IMG/VR virus record: IMGVR_UViG_3300032070_000028
Coordinates: 1-25,225 of that record
DNA length: 25,225 nt
Direction: 5' to 3' (one strand)
Source: a virus
Position numbers and translations under genes: made by a program. Positions 14,562 to 21,997 of this stretch are shown here, one piece after another (positions within the stretch are counted from its first letter, which is position 1; each line of letters opens with the position of its first letter). Below the pieces are notes generated by a model that was not told the origin of the DNA, made no database searches, and saw only the letters and a program-made list of their open reading frames with translations.

Positions 14562-16097
14562 CTACGATGACGCGCCGTCGTTGTAGACCATGCCGCGCCA
14601 GTCCGGGATGCCGATTCCCCAATCCATGAAAATGTCCCATGAAATGCCCAGGGCTTCGCCGATTCCGGAAGGTTGATTTCGCAGCGTCGGCGTACGGTTT
14701 CCGGCCAGGTAATAAACGACAAATGTTTCAATGACATTCGAATCGGTCGCGAGATACCATGCATTGGCTTTGCTGCCGGCAGTCAGCAGGGCCTGCAGAT
14801 ATGCATCGTTGACTGGCGTCAAACCGGTATATGGATTGTAAACGCCAGCCATGGTTTTTGCGGGATCAAACGGCGTATTCAGAAGCTGCATGACGGTGAG
14901 CCGCTGATTCGTTCCGGTGATCAGATAGCGCGCCGGCGCATTGGTGTACTGCTGGACTGACGTTTTATCGGGCTTGGGCAGCTTCATCATCATTAGCTTG
15001 GCCTCGGCCGCGCCGATTGTGTTGACGGAAGGAATGCCCGACGTCTGGACCAGGTTGACGTGCGTTGCTGCATTGAATAAATACAAGCTATCCTCGGCCA
15101 TGGTCGGACCCTGCAGCGTATTCGCCGTAAGCTTGTCGTAAACATCCTTGTTGATACGACGCGCAACCGAATTCATGATCGCGGCCGGAATGCGCGCAAA
15201 GGCATTCAAATCATCGTTGATGACTGCCTGCCGGGTGAGGGAGAATTTCTTTCCCTTGGTGTCGATGGATACAGTTTCTTTCTTGTCCGAGAAACGGCCG
15301 TCCTTGAACGCCATGCCTTCAGGAATGTCGTCAATGTCGCTGAAGTTCGACATCTTGACCAGGTTCGCGGTTTTGAAGTCCGGTACTTCGCCTTCGCCGC
15401 ACCATGTACGGAACGTCACCGGCGCCTCGACAAAGCCCTTGAGCAGCGACTTGTTGGCAACGTCGGCCAGAATCGCGGTCAGGTCGCTTGAACCCTGCGA
15501 AGCCATGTGAAACGCTTCCTGGGCGAGATCTGCCGGCAGAAGGGAATGAATCCGGTTGTCGGAAATCCGGCCCTGCTTTTTAAGGCAGATACGAATCAGG
15601 CCCTGGATTGTTCCGGGGGCTTCGGAGCCCTGTTTTCGCACTTCGGCAATGACTTCTGGCCGTTTTTCGACTCCGGCAGCCACCGCCATCGATTTCGAAG
15701 CGATATCGCGGAATTTGTCCGACTGATCGGCGGTAGGAATGATTGCCGACGGCATCGCGTTTGCAACGCGATCGAGGATTTCTTTCCGGCATTCATCCAG
15801 AGTTTTTTCGCTGTTGATAAGCGAGCTCTGAAAATCTTCCGGAAGGTTGAATTTTTTTGAGAGCGCGACAATCTCGCTTACGCGAGCGCGCTCCGCCGCT
15901 TTGGCTTCGTTGCGCTCTTTATCCGCTGCGGCTGCAATCTGGCTCGGAGTTTGTCCGGCAGGGACCTGCGCTGCAGGGGCAACGGGGGGGACCTGGGCTG
16001 CCGGCGCCGCGGCCGGGGCGTCGGTCAAGCTTTTTCCGCAATGTCCGCAGAATGGCATTCCGGTAGCAACTTCTTTTCCGCAATGCTTGCATCTCAT
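14562..16097 (-). CDS. Internal in-frame start: zinc ribbon + scaffold + major capsid product
   Basis: Inside the fusion gene, an ATG at 16097-16095 is preceded by AAGGAG (16111-16106) with 8-base spacing, better than the site for the full-length start. It is in frame with no stop between. The 511-residue product would begin MRCKHCGKEVATGMPFCGHC (Cys 3, 6, 17, 20) and include scaffold and capsid regions without the protease. Lambda uses the same trick when Nu3 is made from a start inside C. This would let many capsid subunits be made for each protease. It is inferred from the site alone, so the actual ratio of products is unknown. Confidence 0.6.
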   Translation of the reverse strand: MRCKHCGKEVATGMPFCGHCGKSLTDAPAAAPAAQVPPVAPAAQVPAGQTPSQIAAAADKERNEAKAAERARVSEIVALSKKFNLPEDFQSSLINSEKTLDECRKEILDRVANAMPSAIIPTADQSDKFRDIASKSMAVAAGVEKRPEVIAEVRKQGSEAPGTIQGLIRICLKKQGRISDNRIHSLLPADLAQEAFHMASQGSSDLTAILADVANKSLLKGFVEAPVTFRTWCGEGEVPDFKTANLVKMSNFSDIDDIPEGMAFKDGRFSDKKETVSIDTKGKKFSLTRQAVINDDLNAFARIPAAIMNSVARRINKDVYDKLTANTLQGPTMAEDSLYLFNAATHVNLVQTSGIPSVNTIGAAEAKLMMMKLPKPDKTSVQQYTNAPARYLITGTNQRLTVMQLLNTPFDPAKTMAGVYNPYTGLTPVNDAYLQALLTAGSKANAWYLATDSNVIETFVVYYLAGNRTPTLRNQPSGIGEALGISWDIFMDWGIGIPDWRGMVYNDGASS

Positions 16098-16760
16098 AAT
16101 ATTTTCTCCTTGTGGAGTTGAAGGTTTTATTATCGATTCTATTGATTTGGCCCCGAGCAACATGCAAAAAACAGCCTCGGGCAGATTCATATTTTTGAAA
16201 GATTCCTCACTGTGCTCTGCCGGGTCAGTGCATTCGTCAATAAACCCATGCAGAAACGCATCCTCTCCGGTCAACCACGTTTCATCATCCATCATCTGCG
16301 AGATCTCTTCATCGGTTTTGTCCTTGGCATGGGTTTTGTATACCTTTATCGCCTCCTTTTTCATTTTATCAAGCAATTCCGCATCTTTTTGGAGCTGTTT
16401 AGAATCGCCGACGGTATAGACAAACGGGTTATGAATCATCAGAAAGGCGTTGCTTGGCTGCGATATGTGGTCGCCAGCCATGGCGATAATCGACGCCATT
16501 GATGCTGCGATGCCGTCGATATGAACGGTTTTGTACGCGGAATGCTCATGCAGCAGGTTGTAAATTGCAAAGCCGTCCGTGATGGAACCGCCGTTGCTGT
16601 TGATTCTGATCTTTATGTTCTTTACTTCTCCGAATCCATCCAGTTCCCGCTTGACATCCTTCGCTGTAATGCCATATCCGATTTCGTCATAAATCAATAA
16701 TTCGGCCGATTTGGCAGCGGCATTGTAGCTGAACAGTTTTTTTCTATTCGTCATCAGCAT
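14562..16760 (-). CDS. ClpP-like prohead protease / zinc ribbon / major capsid fusion
   Basis: The start is the ATG at 16760 (MLMTNRKKLF), which has GGGGG 5 bases upstream and overlaps the portal gene by 17 bases. The 732-residue polyprotein has four parts. Residues 1-200 are a ClpP-fold (S14) protease with RINSNGGSITDGFAIYNLL, Ser87 in AASMAS and His110 in MIHNP. Residues 222-245 form a CxxC-CxxC zinc ribbon. An Ala/Pro-rich linker and a charged helical scaffold-like region follow to about 430. The rest (from about 460, FVEAPVTFRTWCGEG) is an HK97-fold-type capsid subunit. Such fusions would mature by self-cleavage during prohead assembly. An internal ATG with its own ideal Shine-Dalgarno sequence lies at 16097, so a shorter capsid-only product is likely too. 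The zinc ribbon in the joint is unusual. Confidence 0.9.
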   Translation of the reverse strand: MLMTNRKKLFSYNAAAKSAELLIYDEIGYGITAKDVKRELDGFGEVKNIKIRINSNGGSITDGFAIYNLLHEHSAYKTVHIDGIAASMASIIAMAGDHISQPSNAFLMIHNPFVYTVGDSKQLQKDAELLDKMKKEAIKVYKTHAKDKTDEEISQMMDDETWLTGEDAFLHGFIDECTDPAEHSEESFKNMNLPEAVFCMLLGAKSIESIIKPSTPQGENIMRCKHCGKEVATGMPFCGHCGKSLTDAPAAAPAAQVPPVAPAAQVPAGQTPSQIAAAADKERNEAKAAERARVSEIVALSKKFNLPEDFQSSLINSEKTLDECRKEILDRVANAMPSAIIPTADQSDKFRDIASKSMAVAAGVEKRPEVIAEVRKQGSEAPGTIQGLIRICLKKQGRISDNRIHSLLPADLAQEAFHMASQGSSDLTAILADVANKSLLKGFVEAPVTFRTWCGEGEVPDFKTANLVKMSNFSDIDDIPEGMAFKDGRFSDKKETVSIDTKGKKFSLTRQAVINDDLNAFARIPAAIMNSVARRINKDVYDKLTANTLQGPTMAEDSLYLFNAATHVNLVQTSGIPSVNTIGAAEAKLMMMKLPKPDKTSVQQYTNAPARYLITGTNQRLTVMQLLNTPFDPAKTMAGVYNPYTGLTPVNDAYLQALLTAGSKANAWYLATDSNVIETFVVYYLAGNRTPTLRNQPSGIGEALGISWDIFMDWGIGIPDWRGMVYNDGASS
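16106..16111 (-). promoter_or_regulatory. Internal ribosome-binding site for capsid product
   Basis: AAGGAG on the minus strand, 8 bases before the in-frame ATG at 16097. It is a consensus Shine-Dalgarno sequence in the middle of an open frame, placed exactly at the protease-to-capsid joint. Confidence 0.6.
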
Positions 16761-18330
16761 TTTGGCCCCCATTTTCAAGAATCGAGGAATTTTGATTTTT
16801 ATTTGGATTCGGAAGCAATTCCGTAAGGCCCGCTTGTTCAATGAGCTCTTTTTCTCTTTGCCGCTGCTTCAGGATTGCCAGATAATTGGTCCCGCGCATT
16901 GCGCAAAGCTGCTGCAGCGTGACGATACCCATCTGGTAAAGGGTTTCCATTGCCTTTGCGTCCTTAAAAGGATCTACCCAGTCTTCCCCCTCCGGAAGCC
17001 AGAAGCATTGCGTATAATACCAGCGATTTTTTTCGAAATCCGGCAGAGAAATCGGAAGGCGTCCGGCTAAAACTTCCCATTCAACAAACTTTTCCCAGCG
17101 ATGCTGGCAGCAGGTTTTATAAAACCATTTGTAAAGAGTCCGGAAAAACCGTGAATCGGCGATTTTGTTTGTGCGGGCGGATGAAAAATTCATGCCCTCA
17201 AGATCCGAGCTCAGAAGCTGGTAAGAAAATCCGAGCCCGATACCGATCATCATGACAGTCAGTTTGACCAGTTCGCCGAATGTCTCTGATAGTTTGTCGT
17301 CAAGCTGAATCGCTTCTGGTTTTTCCTGCGTCCGAATCATCATCCCCTGTTCGAATGGGGCATAATAATCGTCGTCGTCCTGTTCGGTTGCAAGGTCGTC
17401 GAACGCCGCTGCGTCGCGCCGCTTTGTCCAGATGCCCATGCGCGAGAGCGCGCGCGATTGATACATCTTGTCCTGAAAAAGCTGCTGATTGTCCCAAATA
17501 TGCGGCAATACATGAGTGAGCCACGATAGCCCCAGATATTGTTCTGCTTCGGACTGGTAATAATGAACACTGACATTTTTTGCCGATCGTGGGGTCTGTT
17601 CGCCAATGATATGGAAACCCGTCGGCTCCATGAACGAATTGCGCGCTATTCCGTGCAGAATTGGGCTTGCCGGCATGGCCTCGGATGAATTCCCGTAATA
17701 ATTATCCTTCGTGAAATCCAAACAGGTGGGCTTAACAATTTGAAAAGCAAAGGGCAGCATGCTGCCATTGCGGGAGCGGACTGTATTTATCAGGGATGAA
17801 CCGTAGGTGATGATCGTCTCAAGTTCCAGGCTTTGCGCCTGGGTCATTGTCATTCGTTCATTGCCGGTTCGCATGCCTTCATCATTGAATCGGTCCCAAT
17901 CGCGGGCAAGGATTTCGTTTACGTTCTCAATTGCTTCGCCGTCTGGATTCACAACGGCAGGAAACGGCTTTAGGCCCGCCCCGACCGTGAATGTGCGCAG
18001 CACCTGCAAAGCCCGCTTGGCAATCGAATCGGTCCGGATTGCGAGCTCCGCGCGGGCGCAGATATATGCAAAATCAGAATTGATAATGGATGTTGCGGTT
18101 TTAAGAGCGGTCGGCCAGTCGCCGCGCAGACGCCCATTGTCGGCACCGGGCGCATACATTTCGGCAGAACGAGATATACCGGCGGCCAGGCCGCGCTTGA
18201 AATAGGCTTGCTTTAACTGTCGGAGGTTCTCGGCGCGAGTAGATGCGGAAGGACGGCTTTTCCATAGTGAGGAAAAACCGCGTTGTAGAAATGATAGATC
18301 GCGAGAAAGTTTGCTTCTATTGGAAGCCAT
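16744..18330 (-). CDS. Portal protein, lambda gpB family
   Basis: The 528-residue protein has the hallmarks of lambda-type portals. These include an early LRGDWPTALKTATSIINSDF stretch, RTDSIAKRALQVLRTFTVGAG, an LETIITYGSSLINTVRSRNG stretch, and later GIGLGFSYQLLSSDLEGMNF followed by SSARTNKIADSRFF. It forms the dodecameric portal at one vertex, through which DNA is packaged and ejected. The C-terminus is polar and low-complexity (PNPNKNQNSSILENGGQNAD). The ATG lies inside the end of the gpW-like gene (14-base overlap), and the fusion protease gene starts inside its own 3' end. Order W-B-C is as in lambda. Length is close to lambda gpB (533). Confidence 0.92.
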   Translation of the reverse strand: MASNRSKLSRDLSFLQRGFSSLWKSRPSASTRAENLRQLKQAYFKRGLAAGISRSAEMYAPGADNGRLRGDWPTALKTATSIINSDFAYICARAELAIRTDSIAKRALQVLRTFTVGAGLKPFPAVVNPDGEAIENVNEILARDWDRFNDEGMRTGNERMTMTQAQSLELETIITYGSSLINTVRSRNGSMLPFAFQIVKPTCLDFTKDNYYGNSSEAMPASPILHGIARNSFMEPTGFHIIGEQTPRSAKNVSVHYYQSEAEQYLGLSWLTHVLPHIWDNQQLFQDKMYQSRALSRMGIWTKRRDAAAFDDLATEQDDDDYYAPFEQGMMIRTQEKPEAIQLDDKLSETFGELVKLTVMMIGIGLGFSYQLLSSDLEGMNFSSARTNKIADSRFFRTLYKWFYKTCCQHRWEKFVEWEVLAGRLPISLPDFEKNRWYYTQCFWLPEGEDWVDPFKDAKAMETLYQMGIVTLQQLCAMRGTNYLAILKQRQREKELIEQAGLTELLPNPNKNQNSSILENGGQNADDE

Positions 18331-18499
18331 ACCTGAGAACCGCTCCGCGACTTGATTCCTTGCCCTCTAATTCTTCGGCGACACGTAGCATGGCTTCGGG
18401 ATCATAGTTGCGGACTGTGCGGTCCCCAAGAGTTGTTTCCTGGGCGCCAGCCTTTAACTGATCGATTAAATTTGATTTGATATCACTTGAATCGGACAT
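18317..18499 (-). CDS. Head-tail connector, gpW-like
   Basis: The 60-residue product (MSDSSDIKSNLIDQLKAGAQ...) matches gpW in size and pattern: an N-terminal helix, a short beta turn (TTLGDRTVRNYDPEAML) and a helical end. gpW is added after DNA packaging to stop leakage and to bind gpFII. As in lambda, the gene lies between the large terminase and the portal gene. AAGG 9 bases before the ATG is a modest ribosome-binding site, and a TATAAT box lies about 15 bases upstream of the ATG. Small size keeps confidence moderate, but synteny is strong. Confidence 0.7.
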   Translation of the reverse strand: MSDSSDIKSNLIDQLKAGAQETTLGDRTVRNYDPEAMLRVAEELEGKESSRGAVLRYGFQ

Positions 18500-18513
18500 A
18501 TTCTATCGCCTTA

Positions 18514-18519
18514 ATTATA
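18514..18519 (-). promoter_or_regulatory. Possible leftward -10 box ahead of the gpW-like gene
   Basis: On the minus strand a perfect TATAAT lies in the AT-rich gap between the small unknown gene and the gpW-like gene. The best -35 candidate is TTGGCG with a short 15-base spacer, so this is only a tentative promoter. Confidence 0.22.
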
Positions 18520-18586
18520 ATGTACCATAATCCACGCCAAAATGCAAAAAAAAATGTATAACAATAAAGATACGTCTATTTTGGCC

Positions 18587-18793
18587 CTATTTTCTGAACA
18601 CTAAAACGGAAACGGGAGTATCTAAATTGCAGGATTCTCCGACATATTCAAAGCCCCTATTCGAAAAATCTTGAAAAACTTTTTGCAGGCAATCGGCAAA
18701 AACTTCTTTCGGCTGCATTCTGTCCACTATTTTCGTTTCGTAAATATACTGTTTCTTTTCCTGCTGCTGAATCGGCTGTCTGTTCTGCTGCAT
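18587..18793 (-). CDS. Small DUF4177-like protein
   Basis: The 68-residue product has a Gln-rich start (MQQNRQPIQQQEKKQ). A compact domain follows that begins with YIYETKIVD, has a helix (VFADCLQKVFQDFSNRG), then FEYVGESC and ends in a strand VSVLVFRK. That strand-helix-strand order, with an aromatic-Glu-aromatic turn, resembles small DUF4177-type proteins, whose function is not known. GAAGGGA lies 7 bases before the ATG, in the 12-base gap after the large terminase. The gene is an insertion between the lambda-like A and W genes. No function can be assigned. Confidence 0.55.
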   Translation of the reverse strand: MQQNRQPIQQQEKKQYIYETKIVDRMQPKEVFADCLQKVFQDFSNRGFEYVGESCNLDTPVSVLVFRK

Positions 18794-18805
18794 TTCGATG
18801 TCCCT

Positions 18806-20863
18806 TCATATGCGCGAAAAATATCCGCCCCTATGGCTGAACCTTCGCGCTGGGTTTAATATTTCACGCTTCTTCTGTATGTCAACTTCGCTTTTTTCGG
18901 GCTTTTTTGGCGCATTTCCGGCCATTTCTTCAGGGTTTTGGTTCCCTTTTTGAGCAATTGAACGTTGTATCAAGGTGTCATCGACATTTGGCCGGAATAG
19001 TATTTTGTCAAGATTTAATAGCTTTGCAGATGCAAATGCAAGATTTAAACAGCTTCTATAGTGGTCGTTTGGCCCTTTAATCCATGTCGTGACGCGCTTC
19101 CCGTCCTTCGTTACCTTGTCAAGATGAAAATGCTGATTTACCTGCTTTAAAAAATCGCTTCCTACATCAATGGGCAAAAACCAGTCGGCCCCTTCCAGGA
19201 GTTTTCCGACCTGATCGCTCAGTAATTCAGATTGTCCCAGATAAAATTCTCCGTCGCCTGAGTTAGTTTTTCTCAGGTCTGGCTTTCTGTAATCGACCTG
19301 AGTCAATCCTACATACGGGTCCAGCCAGTGCAAACGCTCGCAGATAAAATCCACATCTTCCGGGCGGTGCCCCCCGCGATCAATGAATCCGTGCTGGATT
19401 CTCATTTCCAACCCGTTTTTTCTCAGCAGCGGTTGCGTATAAATCCCAGATACGACTTTCTTAAAAACCGCATAGCGGTCCTTGTAATCGACCATTGGGC
19501 AGTGAATCATGTCGTGGCGGATCAGGCGCCAGGCGAAATACTTCATCCATCCGATAATCGCATAATAAAACCCATTGTCCTGCGAGTCAATTCCGATCGT
19601 TAAAACTAAAACGTCATCAGGAATTCTGGCCGTTTCGCCGTATTGACAATACGATTTATCCTTATGGGCTTCCAAATAATTAATATGCAGCTGCTGCGAT
19701 TTCAATTTCCAGTAACGACCCATTGTTTCCGTCTGATATCCGAGCATTTTAATGGGATCGTTCTTGCTTTCAAAGAATCGCGCCAGGCATTCCCAGAATG
19801 GATAGGCAGGATCAAGCAATTTCGAAGCATTGAAGCAGATCGCATCATATGATCTGCTTTCCTTTTCGACAACCGTTCCGTTTTTCCGGACTTCATCCGC
19901 TTTCTGGTCGAAGTCATCATTTTTATAATCAACCTTTGCCCAGACCATATCTTTTTCCATGTCCCCGCGCGCGCTTTCCTGTATTTCACAGTGACAGAAC
20001 GGACATTCATAATAAACGGCGTCCGATTTCATCGCGCGAATTTTTTCCGGTGATTTATCAATTTCTTTTTCAATTGCAGGACGCATTTTTATCTGGCTAT
20101 CGGTCAGGACCTGGTAAGTCCCGCAATGCGGGCATGGCATATACGCCTGCACAATTTTGGTTCCCGATTTAAAAACCTCCCGATATATATAATCGCCTAC
20201 CGCAAATGGCGTTGATTCGGCTATGAATATCTGGCCGCCTTTCTTTGTGTACGCGCCGCCGCGGCCCCGGATCATATCTATCGGGTCATATTCAACCGTC
20301 GGCCATTTCCCGAGTTCTGAACAGATAGCCATGCCGGCCGGGAACGTCGACAGCGTTGCTGGATTCTGCGCGCTCCCAACGCGCCAGAGGGAGGACTTCA
20401 GCAGAATATTGTCCATGGTAAGATTGTCCTCGACTCCATCCCATAAACCGCGCAGACAATCATTATCCTGGATCATGGTTTTTATCCGGACCTTAAAAAC
20501 ATCCTTCACCGTTTCATTGCGATCGTAAACGACGATTCCATTTGTCCTGATTATGGTCATGCCGTAATACATAACGCAATCGGCCATGGTGCTTTTACCC
20601 ATTTGCGGCGGGAACAGATAATAAACGCTGCGCCAGTCATGAATGGCGTCGACCATAGGGACCTGCCAGGGGAATAATCGCAGCCGGCCAGGGTACACAT
20701 ATGCGCGATTCAAAACGATATTCTGCTGTACCCACTCCGATACTTTGGGCCGCGGGCGGATTGTAAACGCTTCATGCTCCGATGCTGACAATGCGTGAGA
20801 ATGCAAAACTTTCGGAAAATGAAGATCTATCCCCTGCATTATCCCCTGCATTATTCCATGCAT
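18806..20863 (-). CDS. Terminase large subunit, GpA family
   Basis: The 685-residue packaging motor has an N-terminal ATPase with the Walker A-like PPQMGKS (85-91) after the conserved LRLFPWQVPMVDAI, and a coupling region with GMAICSELGKWP (about 178-187). Two CxxC pairs (CPHC 244-247, CPFC 287-290) form the zinc insert typical of GpA. A C-terminal nuclease region starts with the metal-binding LTIGIDSQDNGFYYAIIGW. Length is close to lambda gpA (641). It cuts concatemers and drives DNA into the prohead. The start overlaps the small subunit stop as TAATG. The first residues carry a short tandem repeat (MQGI twice after MHGI), giving several nearby ATGs. Confidence 0.95.
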   Translation of the reverse strand: MHGIMQGIMQGIDLHFPKVLHSHALSASEHEAFTIRPRPKVSEWVQQNIVLNRAYVYPGRLRLFPWQVPMVDAIHDWRSVYYLFPPQMGKSTMADCVMYYGMTIIRTNGIVVYDRNETVKDVFKVRIKTMIQDNDCLRGLWDGVEDNLTMDNILLKSSLWRVGSAQNPATLSTFPAGMAICSELGKWPTVEYDPIDMIRGRGGAYTKKGGQIFIAESTPFAVGDYIYREVFKSGTKIVQAYMPCPHCGTYQVLTDSQIKMRPAIEKEIDKSPEKIRAMKSDAVYYECPFCHCEIQESARGDMEKDMVWAKVDYKNDDFDQKADEVRKNGTVVEKESRSYDAICFNASKLLDPAYPFWECLARFFESKNDPIKMLGYQTETMGRYWKLKSQQLHINYLEAHKDKSYCQYGETARIPDDVLVLTIGIDSQDNGFYYAIIGWMKYFAWRLIRHDMIHCPMVDYKDRYAVFKKVVSGIYTQPLLRKNGLEMRIQHGFIDRGGHRPEDVDFICERLHWLDPYVGLTQVDYRKPDLRKTNSGDGEFYLGQSELLSDQVGKLLEGADWFLPIDVGSDFLKQVNQHFHLDKVTKDGKRVTTWIKGPNDHYRSCLNLAFASAKLLNLDKILFRPNVDDTLIQRSIAQKGNQNPEEMAGNAPKKPEKSEVDIQKKREILNPARRFSHRGGYFSRI
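20824..20863 (-). repeat. Short tandem repeat at terminase large-subunit start
   Basis: The 12-base unit ATGCAGGGGATA occurs twice in a row, preceded by a diverged copy (ATGCATGGAATA), so the protein starts MHGIMQGIMQGI. Each unit supplies an ATG preceded by a G-rich GGGGATA, so initiation could occur at any of the three. Confidence 0.6.
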
Positions 20864-21420
20864 TATTCTGTTTCCTTGACTTCCTCAATGTCAGTGGATT
20901 CATCTTCAATTACCTTCCCGCCTAAATATGCGTCCATCATTTCCTTTGATTCCTGAATTCTTATCACTCTAATCTGGTCGAGATTCTTCCCCAGGTAATG
21001 GTGCGCATTCAGCAGGGCGGTATCTTCTAAAAACGCTCGCAGCGATGCCGCCCTGCTTGCGCAAATCTGGTTATGGGTCACGCGCGAAATGCTTTCTTGC
21101 TCCATTTTCTGTATCTGCAGCTCCTTGATTTTTATCTCGCGCTCCAATTTCTTGTCTTTCAGCCCCTCTGTTCCGTTTGGGATATTTTTTTCCTTTTCGC
21201 GCTCCATTAGCCAGTTGTAAACATCAACCGCGCAAAATGACCCGTCCGGATTCCGGGGGCATCGCGCATTTGCCCAATCACTAACCGTTTTGGGCGTCTT
21301 GTGGAAAAGCAGCGCGATCTGGACGCCGGCCAGATGATCGAAGTCGATCTTCTGGACCGCCTGCCTGCCCGGCGTCTTTCCGGGCTTTCGTCCAGGCTTC
21401 CTGCCCGGGTTCTTTATCAT
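20863..21420 (-). CDS. Terminase small subunit, Nu1-like
   Basis: The 185-residue protein lies directly before the GpA gene with a TAATG overlap. Its N-terminus is a basic repeat (GRKPGRKPGKTPGRQ) and is followed by a winged-helix-type DNA-binding region: DHLAGVQIALLFHKTPKTVS then DWANARCPRNPDGSFCAVDV. A long charged coiled-coil-like helix (about 75-115) joins it to a C-terminal part likely to bind the large subunit. Nu1-type proteins recognise the packaging site in phage DNA. The basic N-terminal repeat is not usual in lambda Nu1 and may add DNA contacts. An AGGAAAG lies rather far (about 13 bases) before the ATG. Confidence 0.82.
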   Translation of the reverse strand: MIKNPGRKPGRKPGKTPGRQAVQKIDFDHLAGVQIALLFHKTPKTVSDWANARCPRNPDGSFCAVDVYNWLMEREKEKNIPNGTEGLKDKKLEREIKIKELQIQKMEQESISRVTHNQICASRAASLRAFLEDTALLNAHHYLGKNLDQIRVIRIQESKEMMDAYLGGKVIEDESTDIEEVKETE

Positions 21421-21587
21421 GGGTTTTTGTCGCTTTCCTGTTTTTGTCTCTGAAAAGTGCTTGATATTTGCAAGAAAAACCCGCTAATTTTCAAATTTTG
21501 CAGGGAAAAATGTCGGGCTGCGGGAAACCTCTTTACTTTTTTGTCAAGGGAGTACCTTTTGTTTTGTTTCATTATGAACCGTGTGTT

Positions 21588-21634
21588 TGTCAAGCTAATG
21601 GATTGTCAAGTTATGGATTGTAAAGCTTATGGGT
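21588..21634 (-). repeat. Three tandem 15-16-base repeats upstream of terminase genes
   Basis: On the plus strand the units are TGTCAAGCTAATGGAT (21588-21603), TGTCAAGTTATGGAT (21604-21618) and TGTAAAGCTTATGGGT (21619-21634). A partial fourth copy (TTGTCAAG) is at 21541-21548. They lie in the gene-free 216 bases between a zinc-finger gene and the small terminase gene. Lambda has its Nu1-binding repeats in the same place, so a cos/pac-type packaging site is a reasonable guess. Confidence 0.6.
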
Positions 21635-21636
21635 CG

Positions 21637-21963
21637 TTAGGATGAAGGGATAAAGTACTGAATCATTATATCTGCGCCGTTCTTATCTTGATTGCCTGTG
21701 CCATGAACGCGCCCAAAGAATCCAGTAATGAATATATTTTCTTCATAGATTGATTGCATTGAATGTGGCAGGGGATGCAGTATTAAAAATGATCCTTTTG
21801 ATTTTCCTGATCCATTGCACGGTTTGCATTCCTTTCGCAGATATTCAATGTTGCGACAGATTGGGCAGTCAATCTCTTCTTTGAAGTCCGCCATTACGCC
21901 AAGGGTTTTTTTTGATCCAAAGCGAATAATCTTGCATTGGAATAGCTGTCGAGTGTTTGGCAT
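21637..21963 (-). CDS. Small zinc-finger protein, paralogue A
   Basis: This 108-residue protein carries IDCPICRNIEYLRKECKPCN followed by GSGKSKGSF, a four-cysteine zinc-binding module similar to half of a DnaJ zinc finger. The C-terminal 50 residues are not recognised. Two starts are possible. The ATG at 21963 has AGGGA 8 bases upstream. The ATG at 21894 (MADFKEE) would line up with the start of the neighbouring paralogue and gives 85 residues. The adjacent gene at 21998-22195 has the same module at similar spacing, and the gpT-like tail protein has a shorter version. The pair lies just upstream of the packaging genes; DNA or RNA binding, or transcriptional control of late genes, is possible but unproven. 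Confidence 0.6.
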   Translation of the reverse strand: MPNTRQLFQCKIIRFGSKKTLGVMADFKEEIDCPICRNIEYLRKECKPCNGSGKSKGSFLILHPLPHSMQSIYEENIFITGFFGRVHGTGNQDKNGADIMIQYFIPSS

Positions 21964-21997
21964 CTTGATTGTCCCTGTTGTTTACAAATAATAATGG

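Noticed and set aside
15580-15871. Leftward frames inside the capsid fusion in another frame
   Set aside because: They are short, Arg-rich shadows without ribosome-binding sites inside a clear gene.
16761-16841. Longer N-terminus for the protease-capsid fusion
   Set aside because: The extra 27 residues overlap the portal gene and lack a ribosome-binding site; the ATG at 16760 has GGGGG at 5 bases.
21540-21640. Leftward promoters from the repeated TTGACA boxes upstream of the small terminase
   Set aside because: None has a -10-like box at 16-18 bases, so the TTGACA is better explained as part of the repeat unit.
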